Below are positions 56,701 to 64,000 of a stretch of 64,000 nucleotides of DNA, one piece after another. The first letter of the stretch is position 1. Each line of letters begins with the position of its first letter. The translations under genes were made by a program, and so were the position numbers. Source of the stretch: Polysphondylium violaceum (taxonomy: Eukaryota > Evosea > Eumycetozoa > Dictyosteliales > Dictyosteliaceae); assembly GCA_000277445.1 (NCBI GenBank), contig AJWJ01000023.1, positions 28,432-92,431 of the forward strand, written 5' to 3'. The notes beneath the pieces are model-generated. The model had not been told where the DNA came from and ran no database searches. It was given only the letters and a program-made list of their open reading frames with translations.

Positions 56701-57766
56701 AGGATAAAAAGGCATAACTGCATCGAGAGACCTCAAGGTATGGAAATATTACTTGTGAAGCCGAAATGATGTTGGGTGAAATGATTTTTGGGACGACGTC
56801 CATCATACGGACAAAGATGTTTTGAAGACTAGTATCCAAATTGGTTAGTGACAAACTACAACTTTGGATATTGTTATCGAGATTGTTGAGAAAGTAGGTG
56901 AGTGGGGTTAGCGAGTATGACTTTGTTGTTGATTGACCTGTTGAAAGACTCACTGAGATCAGACCGGTGGGAGATAGCATATCTGCTAGAATTGGTGCAC
57001 AAACTATGTTTGTATCTGTGGTTGAGGAAAGTGGGCAATTCTGTCCATTCACACTCATTTTATTGGTACCCGAGAACTTGTAACCTGTGAAAGCAACACC
57101 ATCGACCGACAGGGTCATACCACTAACCACTGGGGCATATCGGAAGCCATAGACTCCTGTAAGAATCTGAGACTCACCATCATAGAGTCCAAACCCTGAG
57201 TCCTCCCATAGACTCTGTGAGAGTGTGAAACTGATTGTGGTCTCGTTGATATAGGTCGCACTGGTACGCATAGAGTTGTCTATTTTGCTAACTTGAATCT
57301 TATCTTTAGTTGGAATTTGACCAAAATCACCGACAATATAAACAATCTCGTTTACCTGATAGGATTTACTCAACATTACCTCAGCATAATAGAAAATGAG
57401 GGGAGCTGAAGTTTCCCCAGTACCTGCTCTCACAGCCACACTCCATTGTCTTGCTGATGGCCCCTTCATAATGAAAGAAAGCTTATCAGAGCTTATCACT
57501 GTAGTGGCAATCGCTGTTCCATCGATCAAAACTACCGAATTTGCCCTTTTTTGAAAAGATCTATTAGTGATCGAATCTTGGCAGTGGCAAAACAATGTGA
57601 CTCATACATACCCAAAATTTTGACCATATAAAGAGACTGGGCTGCCTATTTGGCCCCAAGCAGGCATAAGTTTAGTTATTGAAGGAGTTGCTGCTGCTGC
57701 ATTTGATAATCCAATCACTGATAATAGGACCAATACAGATACCACAGCAATTGTTGGTCTACTCAT
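53710..57766 (-). pseudogene. IPT/TIG and EGF surface protein, broken near its end
   Basis: Exon 1 is 57766-57612 (signal peptide VVSVLVLLSVIGLSNA); exon 2 begins at 57560. The main frame runs to a stop at 54284, giving 1143 residues. It contains many IPT/TIG repeats (YGTPGQVTLTGKYFSP; YLSSGQVTIAGDYF), one EGF-like module (CSNHGTCNLAQFQCLCDQGW) and part of a following beta-sandwich region like that of dictyostelid ComC-type proteins. The rest of that region, a Cys-containing stalk and a membrane helix (LAVIIVCSVVGVSLIVVAGAILF) with a basic tail continue in another frame (54273-53710). A 50-base palindrome (54282-54331) sits exactly at the break. As read, the product would be secreted rather than anchored. 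It may be a pseudogene, or the palindrome may be an assembly artefact. Confidence 0.8.
54282..54331. repeat. 50-base near-perfect palindrome in coding sequence
   Basis: The left arm (tactataatttcgcaggtga) and the right arm (tcacctgcgaaattatagta) are exact inverse complements. The centre is also self-complementary apart from one mismatch (54303 against 54310), and there is no loop. It contains a TGACGTCA-like centre. It is located at the frame break of the IPT/EGF gene. Confidence 0.92.
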
Positions 57767-58247
57767 TGTAGCAAAGAAATGTAAAATAATTGAAAACCCC
57801 AACGTTTCTTAAAAATATCTCCAAAACGTAAAAAAAATATTCTATTTCCCAGACAGCCTATGATTACAAACAAAGAAATTGCTCAATTTGTTTAGCGAGA
57901 TACTCTGACTGGAATAAGTATCATGATCACAACAAAACATTTGTTAACTAAGCAATTATACCTTAAAAGTTCATACTTGGATCATTTTCGTGTTTTTTGG
58001 GTCATTTTGTAAAAAAAAAAAAACAATGTAATCTGTTATTCCACGTATTGCAATTCGCATATTATCTATATATGGCAACCATTAAAAGAAAATCTTATTA
58101 TGAGTTAACCTTTTAAATTTGTAAATTTTATCTAAAGACTAAAATAATCATTATTCTATTAAATTAAATAAACAAAATGTATGGGTGGGTAGGTTATTGC
58201 TCTAATAGAATATATTATTATTATTAAAAAAGAGATAAAAAGTTAAA
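57767..58247. promoter_or_regulatory. Divergent promoter, IPT/EGF and small charged protein
   Basis: This AT-rich region contains the right copy of the flanking direct repeat (58065-58170). No gene is seen. Confidence 0.5.
58065..58170 (+). repeat. Direct repeat right of IPT/EGF gene
   Basis: It reads tatggcaaccattaaaag, then tatgagttaacctttt, aaatttgtaaat and gactaaaat. It aligns with 53541-53660 with several substitutions and short gaps. Confidence 0.7.
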
Positions 58248-58682
58248 ATGAATGATCCAAAAGGTACTTTAGTTTATATTATAATATATAGAATTCTATT
58301 CACTCATTTCATCTCATCAAAAACAATAGAAAAATCAGAAGAGGCCTCATCTTCAAAACAACAACAAGTATCTGATGAAAAACCACCACAACCACCATCA
58401 CCACAAGATAGAGACAAAGAAAGAGATAGTGGTGAAAATAAAAATAAAGATCCAAAATTTCAAGAGAAAAGAAAAGTCTTTATCAAAAGTCTTCCAACAA
58501 AATACCAAAACTATCTCTATGTACTAGAGGAAGAGATTGATAATAGAGATATTGATAACGAAAAAAAAGAAAGTTTAAAAGTTAAGCTCCGTATGAAGAC
58601 TGAAATGGAGGCATTAAAAGAAAAGGCATCCCGTTCAGAAGTAAGTGTACACAAACACATTAAACACCTTTATCAGTCATAA
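58248..58682 (+). CDS. Charged coiled-coil-like protein
   Basis: The start ATGAATGATCCAAAAG is followed by a GT and, 66 bases later, an AG (58264-58329). Because 66 is a multiple of three, the frame is kept whether or not the intron is removed; removal gives MNDPKEKSEEASSSKQQQ, which fits the following hydrophilic sequence better than the hydrophobic read-through. The body is Lys/Glu-rich with a helical part (EEEIDNRDIDNEKKE). The 3' end is unsure: a GTAAGT donor at 58641 could splice to a further exon. Without it the protein ends at 58682. I do not recognise the family. Confidence 0.6.
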   Translation: MNDPKGTLVYIIIYRILFTHFISSKTIEKSEEASSSKQQQVSDEKPPQPPSPQDRDKERDSGENKNKDPKFQEKRKVFIKSLPTKYQNYLYVLEEEIDNRDIDNEKKESLKVKLRMKTEMEALKEKASRSEVSVHKHIKHLYQS

Positions 58683-60640
58683 TGTCGTCACAATGTATAG
58701 ATTTGGTTATAGATAATAGATTGACAGACATATTTCCTTATCGATACAAACATGTTCATTATTCTAAAACTTTTTTTTTAAAAAAATACAGAACTTTTTT
58801 ATCAGCTGTTGTGATATTTTATAAAAATGTAGAGACACACATTTGCTTAACCACTCAAATATTACTGAATGTCGTCTCTTTTGCTTTTTACAATAATCTC
58901 TCTAGATTGACTATGTTCAAAAAAGACATATACATCAACACACTAGTTTTCTTTTATAAACACATACATACTTTTATTTTAAATAAAACACCAATCAAAT
59001 GTTTGTTAACATGGGGATAGAGTCCCTACTTCTTTATGATGTCTAATGCAAAGACGCCAGGTTCACACAAACACACAAACACCCAAGATCTTTCTTTTGA
59101 AAATTGAAGCACTGTCAAATCATCAATCACCTTGTCAAGATCCATATCGATCACTCTTTGAATGATATGCTTGCAATTCGTTCATCTTTTTTTAAAAAAA
59201 AATTGCAAAGATTTTTTTTTATTTTTTTTGTGAAAATGTGATTCATTGAATGGCACGAGCACAAAATCAAAACTAATTATAGCCTTTTTAGTTTTGTGGT
59301 GGTCCTCATATGAGTTTATCATCATGGTATGGGAGACGCGGGTAATGAAATAGAAATGTGGGGGCTCGTTTCCCTTTTTCTCAAACGAGATGAAAATTTT
59401 TTCAAAGTATTGTTTGGGAGTGCTCCCTAAACAATTTTATTTGGTGCAAGATTAATATAGTGTAAAATTTGTTTTTACACCAAACAAATAGATGAACTAC
59501 CCCATCGCTTGAAAACATTTAGACTTTTCAAGGTGTTTTTTTAATGAAAATATTTGTGTTTAGGGTGTTCAAATTTCAAGAATAATTATTCATGAAAATC
59601 ACAATCCTTACACAGTGGGGTGTGGATCAGAGATATAGGACGAGGTAAAAATTGTATACCACACACACATATTACGATATTATTTTACCGCATTATAAAA
59701 GGTGTGAAACACATTAATGGAGGTGTTGATTCTAAAAATTATCTAAAAAATTTTCCTTAAAAAGATAGATACTTTTACATTATACTGCAAAAGGATGAGA
59801 TTCTCCAAACTTATACAACTATAGATATATATCTATCAAACACAAAGCTCACCAGATGCATATTGCATCAAAAAGGAGACGTTATTCTAAAAATCGATTT
59901 TTAAAACCCCTCCTCTTTATGCAAAAGATATAGTGATTGTCAGTGTACAAATAAAGATAAATAAAAATATCAAACAAGTAGCACTTTACAACATTTCCTT
60001 TTGTTTGATTTTGGTGATTGATTGCATACAATTAATTGGCAGTAGTTGGGGCAAGGGCCCTTCTTTTACAGACCAATTAGATTCACCACACTATCTTTTA
60101 TTAGAGAATTGTTAATTAATATCTGAAATCTCGTTGATCGCCCCAAGAAAGTACTCTGCTAATGGGCCTTTGCACACTTGTTGAGGGTTTTCATCATCAA
60201 ACTTTTTTTTTTTTTTGTAAAAAAAAATTTCATAAAAAATCCTCAAGAGTGGGCTAGTATTTTTTTTCTAAAATTAGATGATTTCAAATGAAGCAAATTT
60301 CATAAAAAAAGAAAAAAAGAAAAATTGGACTAGCAAGTATTTAAAACAAGGACAAAGATCTTTTTTTTTTTTTCTTTTTGTTTTCTGTGTAACTCTTACT
60401 TTGTTTTCAATCGAAAAACTATAACTCATATTATTATTATTTTTATCTCTTTGTTTTTATTTTTATTTCTTTGTAATATTATCTCTTTTCTGTACATTTA
60501 TATTTTACCCACATACCTGTATTATATCTTATTCCATCCCTATATTTTACCTATACATATATTTTATTTTATTTTATTTTATTTCCTACCTACATACACT
60601 TATATCTCCCCTTATACATATACATATATAATAATCAAAA
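58683..60640. other. Long intergenic region before F-box gene
   Basis: Almost 2 kb without a supported gene. TATAAAAG occurs at 59694 but only a nine-codon ORF follows it. A 112-codon ORF (58685-59020) has AT-driven composition, with many Phe, Ile and Lys residues. The last 100 bases are a T/C/A-rich leader just before the F-box ATG. Confidence 0.45.
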
Positions 60641-62197
60641 ATGATGCTTGTAAAATTATTAAAAAGATCATCCTCCAAAAATGATGTAAAAAAAGAGAAA
60701 AGAAGTGTTTCTTTTAATTCGCCATTGAGTGATTCACACAATCAAGATGGTCAATCATCACCCACCACATCATCAAGATATGTTTTAACTCGTAAAAATA
60801 CATCATTATTTGATTTACATGCCTCTGATGGCAATGAAGATAAAAATGAATCATTGTCATCATCAACAACATTAACCACCTCTTCATCAACAAAAACTTG
60901 TAAAATTAATAACGACAACAATGATATCAATTATATAAATAATAGTGGTATTTGTTATATAAATAAATTACCTTATGATGTTTTGGCAATTATATTGGAA
61001 AAGGTACACAACAATCGTATTCTTACCAAACAATTTTGTAATATAAGTCTAGTTTGCATCCATTGGAGAAAACTCACTAGAATCAATGGTCAATTGATTC
61101 CTTTGGATTCATTCTTTAAGAGAATAGAAAACATTAAAATGAAGCCAGACGTCATTGAACATTGCATGAATTATTTCAACTATATCTATCCTGGATTGGA
61201 GGATATCGAGATAGGCAAGCACTCGATCAACAACAGAATATTTTCAAAAAATGCCATTTATTTTATTCAAAACATGGACAAGGTCAGTCAAGTTGAAATC
61301 AACATGGATAAAGTGAATCCCGCCGAGTTAGAGTTACTCCTCTCTGAATTAAAGGCTAAAAAGACCATTAAAAAGTTGATTATCAATAATTGCACTGGTA
61401 CTCATTTCTCTATTGTCCTTGATCTTGTACAATCACTCAGTGGCGTGACCCACTTGGTCATGAACCACGTCGCCTTTGACACACCCAAAGACCATCAAGC
61501 CTTTGTCCATCTCTTCCAACACAACCGTACCATCACCGAACTCTATTTCTCTTTTGTACCCACCCAGTCGACTCTTGTCAATTCTCATTATATCAAAACC
61601 ATCAAAACAGTCTTGGCTGTGACCCAGTCGCTCCTCAAGGTCACTTTTGAGAAATCCAATCAAACCGCCCCCATTGTAAATAATAAAAAACAACAAGCCG
61701 CCCAAATGGCCGCACAACAAGCCCAACACCAGTCCTTTGAAAACCTCGCCTCGTCGCTGAGTGAAGAAGACCTCGCCAAGTACACCACCATGTACAACAA
61801 CAACAAAAGCTCCGCTACTGTCACCAACGTCGTGTTGAGAAACATTGATCTCACCGACAACGATCTCTTAGATCTCGCCCCATTCTTTAACGCCGACTCG
61901 ATCCAGTCGATCGATCTCTCGTACAACAAGTCCCTATCCTCGATCGAGCCCCTCATGAAATCGTTGATTTCGTCCAGCGCCACCACCTCGACCAATGGTC
62001 GAAGTAATTCCCTCACACGTTTAAATTTGTCTGGCTTGGCCATCGATTCAAAAACCAGTTCCATGATTGGTCAATACATAAACACCAACAAAAGTTTGTC
62101 TTCTGTGATTTTAAATGATTGTAACAACACAACAATCACTTCAGCCCTCTCCAATGTAACATTAGTTCCTCAACCCACCGGTATTAGTTCTTGTTAG
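60641..62197 (+). CDS. F-box and leucine-rich-repeat-like protein
   Basis: This single-exon gene encodes 518 residues. After a Ser-rich N-terminus there is an F-box-like segment at about 102-147 (INKLPYDVLAIILEKV ... CNISLVCIHWRKLTRI). The rest has irregular leucine-rich repeats (TIKKLIINNCTGTHFS; SIQSIDLSYNKSLSSIEPL; LTRLNLSGLAIDSKTSSMI). A Gln/Ala-rich linker sits near 350. F-box/LRR proteins usually bring substrates to SCF ubiquitin ligases; the substrate is unknown. The 3' half has noticeably more G and C than the 5' half. Confidence 0.82.
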   Translation: MMLVKLLKRSSSKNDVKKEKRSVSFNSPLSDSHNQDGQSSPTTSSRYVLTRKNTSLFDLHASDGNEDKNESLSSSTTLTTSSSTKTCKINNDNNDINYINNSGICYINKLPYDVLAIILEKVHNNRILTKQFCNISLVCIHWRKLTRINGQLIPLDSFFKRIENIKMKPDVIEHCMNYFNYIYPGLEDIEIGKHSINNRIFSKNAIYFIQNMDKVSQVEINMDKVNPAELELLLSELKAKKTIKKLIINNCTGTHFSIVLDLVQSLSGVTHLVMNHVAFDTPKDHQAFVHLFQHNRTITELYFSFVPTQSTLVNSHYIKTIKTVLAVTQSLLKVTFEKSNQTAPIVNNKKQQAAQMAAQQAQHQSFENLASSLSEEDLAKYTTMYNNNKSSATVTNVVLRNIDLTDNDLLDLAPFFNADSIQSIDLSYNKSLSSIEPLMKSLISSSATTSTNGRSNSLTRLNLSGLAIDSKTSSMIGQYINTNKSLSSVILNDCNNTTITSALSNVTLVPQPTGISSC

Positions 62198-62443
62198 CAA
62201 CATAAACAACCCACCACGTTTCAAGATTAGTTTAAACTTTGACCTAATGATTACTATTAGTTCAAGAAGAAATAAATACATAATATATTTATCTATTTTC
62301 ACTCACAAACATCTAATTTTTTTTTTTTCTTTTTTTTTTTTATCTCTTTTTGCACATTTTTTAAAAATCCTTTATTCGCGCAAAAGGTCAATCGTTTTTT
62401 ACAAATCTCAATATTTATTTTATATATCTTGCATTATTATAGA
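62198..62443. promoter_or_regulatory. Promoter region of AP-1 sigma gene
   Basis: This is a T-rich region with runs at 62318-62340. The proposed first exon of the sigma gene is only the ATG at 62444-62446. Confidence 0.4.
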
Positions 62444-63084
62444 ATGGTGTGTTTGTAGATATATACTTTAGTTGGCATTATTGTGATATTTACTAATTAT
62501 TGAAAACAAGATTCACATGCTATTAGCATTTAATAGACAGGGTAAAGTCAGATTATCAAAGTTTTATTCAACTTATACAGCAAAAGAAAAAGCAAGATAC
62601 ACGAGGGAGATTATAAATAATGTATTAAGTAGAGGTCCAAATCATTGTAACTTTGTTTTATGGAGAGAGTACACATTGGTATATCAAAAATATGCTTCTC
62701 TATATTTTATAATCATCACAGATCAATCAGATAATGAGCTTATTAGTTTAGAAGTCATTCATCAATATGGTAAGGAGTAGTAGTAGTATTATTACTATCA
62801 TGCTTTGTGTTTGTTTACATATTAATCAATGTAATATTAATTTATCTTACATACATCACTACTCTCTAGTTGTTATTTTAGATACAATATTTGAAAATAT
62901 TTGTGAATTGGATTTAATATATGATTTTGAAAGAGCCTATTTGGTGTTGGATGAGTTTTTGTTAGCTGGAGAAATGCAAGACACGAGTTCAAAAGAGATT
63001 GTCAAAAATTATCGAGAAGCACTTGCCTTTGAAAAACATATATTGATTACAGAGGCACTAGATCAAACATTTAGTGGTATGTAG
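62444..63084 (+). CDS. ap1s1: AP-1 clathrin adaptor, sigma subunit
   Basis: The best model has three exons: 62444-62446 (ATG only), 62511-62769 and 62870-63084, for 158 residues, the same length as human AP-1 sigma. The protein reads MIHMLLAFNRQGKVRLSKFY at its start, with KYASLYFIIITDQSDNELI, LEVIHQY and CELDLIYDFERAYLVLDEFL further on. The DNELI.LE and FLLAGEMQDTS features favour sigma-1 over sigma-2, -3 or -4. It is the small chain of the AP-1 complex sorting clathrin cargo between the trans-Golgi and endosomes. If the mini-exon is wrong, translation would begin at the ATG at 62517, losing only three residues. Confidence 0.9.
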
Positions 63085-63894
63085 TTTAGATGGCTATGTA
63101 CTCAACTTATGTGACCTTCTTTTTTTTTTTTTCTCCAATCAATATTTTAATAATTAAAGCTTAATGGTAATGGAGGGCAGTTACTATGTAGTTTCAATTC
63201 CTATGTATCTATAATCTACTATACGAATGCATTATAGAGGCGATCTTGATATTTTAACTTTGAAACGACTCCAGCCTAATCCATTTGGTTACACCAATGG
63301 TAGTTTGGCTTTGAATTTCAAGAACGTAGAGCCGGCATTTGATTGATAACACAGTGACTCTCAAAAACAAAGTTTAACCAACTCAAACAACTGATATCAG
63401 AATGATTTAAACTGGTAACAATAACTACTACTATGCTTAACCAAACTCTGCTTGACAAACTCAACCTGCTCTATAAACACTCGCCTCCAATCTTTAAAAT
63501 AGATGAAAATACAATTTCTCGAAGTTGTAGGCATTCGGACATTATGTCCAAGATTTAAATGATAATATTGTTCCAAAATCTATAATGTATATTAATATAT
63601 AATCCTTACTCATCTATTCAAGTTAATAAATTTAATATATTTTTTGTTTGAAAATGTATATCGAGATCCTACAATGTTAAACGCTAGAATGGAGCTAGAA
63701 TATTTTTTTTTAAGTAATTGAACATCTTGCCTCCTTCAATTTTTGATAGGAGGAGAATGCAATGATAACCAAAACCCCCATATATGAGGAAATGTATTTT
63801 TAATTCTTCTGATGTTCCTTATGGAGGAAATTTTAAGATTTTTTTTTTAACTAAAAATTATTTAATCACTAGAGTTTTTTAGAAATTCATCAAA
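63085..63894. other. Intergenic before tRNA-Phe
   Basis: Mostly AT-rich, but 63227-63540 is of more balanced base composition and starts with a 39-codon ORF (MHYRGDLDILTLKRLQPNPF and following) ending at 63346. It may be a decayed coding piece. No full gene is seen. Confidence 0.4.
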
Positions 63895-63968
63895 GCCTTA
63901 GTAGCTCAGTTGGTACGAGCGTGAGACTGAAGATCTTAAGGTCGCTGGTTCGATCCCGGCCTGAGGCA
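63895..63968 (+). tRNA. tRNA-Phe (GAA)
   Basis: All stems pair: acceptor GCCTTAG/CTGAGGC, D stem GCTC/GAGC, anticodon stem TGAGA/TCTTA and T stem GCTGG/CCGGC with loop TTCGATC. The anticodon loop CTGAAGA gives GAA, decoding Phe codons. There is no intron. The internal B box is GGTTCGATCCC and a T5 Pol III stop follows at 63972. The D loop has one extra base. Confidence 0.96.
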
Positions 63969-63971
63969 AAG

Positions 63972-63976
63972 TTTTT
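63972..63976 (+). terminator. Pol III terminator of tRNA-Phe
   Basis: A run of five T, four bases after the tRNA discriminator base. Confidence 0.75.
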
Positions 63977-64000
63977 GGAGATCACCGATCTTATATCGGG

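Noticed and set aside
58685-59020. 112-codon ORF downstream of the small charged protein
   Set aside because: Composition follows AT-rich DNA and no leader or family match was found; it may contain a 3' exon of the upstream gene, but this could not be shown.
59694-59760. TATAAAAG at 59694 as promoter of a small gene
   Set aside because: Only a nine-codon ORF follows and no spliced continuation was found.

Overview
This window comes from a dictyostelid social amoeba (the species cannot be fixed from sequence alone). The evidence is the very AT-rich intergenic DNA with long dA and dT runs, short GT-AG introns of mostly about 60 to 110 bases, Asn- and Gln-rich low-complexity tracts inside proteins, and families typical of Dictyostelia: hssA-like small proteins, IPT/TIG surface proteins, a TOM1-type 7TM kinase and a TALE homeobox protein. 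Exon joins below were worked out by hand from splice sites, reading frame and homology.

Layout. 0-8.3 kb: an NmrA-like protein (+), three small hssA-like genes in tandem (-; the first is decayed), then eif3l (-) and eif3a (+), head to head and 358 bp apart. 8.4-19.6 kb: two large paralogous secreted MACPF (perforin-like) proteins, head to head, sharing a repeat-rich 413 bp promoter. 19.6-24.8 kb: a 7TM kinase with an abnormal activation segment, and the GATOR1 subunit nprl3. 24.9-34.2 kb: two type I membrane proteins with C-type-lectin-like and IPT/TIG domains. The first carries a premature stop and a frameshift, the second is intact, and broken copies of the same gene lie between them in both orientations. 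34.5-38.1 kb: cog2 and a small ankyrin protein. 38.5-39.1 kb: a relic of the MACPF pair in inverted order. 39.7-43.1 kb: a GLUE/PH-like, PX and dynamin-type GTPase. 43.7-49.4 kb: two small genes and a TALE homeobox gene with a 2.4 kb upstream region. 49.4-58.7 kb: coq7, a CaMKK-like kinase, an IPT/TIG and EGF surface protein broken by a 50-bp palindrome and flanked by direct repeats, and a small charged protein. 60.6-64 kb: an F-box/LRR-like protein, the AP-1 sigma subunit and tRNA-Phe(GAA).

Two kinds of DNA alternate. Housekeeping genes (eIF3, GATOR1, COG, COQ7, AP-1) are intact and conserved. Extracellular or cell-surface genes (MACPF, lectin/IPT, IPT/EGF) are duplicated, broken, inverted and apparently gene-converted. 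The accessory half therefore looks like a rapidly evolving recognition and pore-forming repertoire. The strongest candidate for an undescribed system is the co-oriented pair of beta-helix/PA14/MACPF proteins, together with the nearby lectin/IPT receptors; their functional link is inference only.
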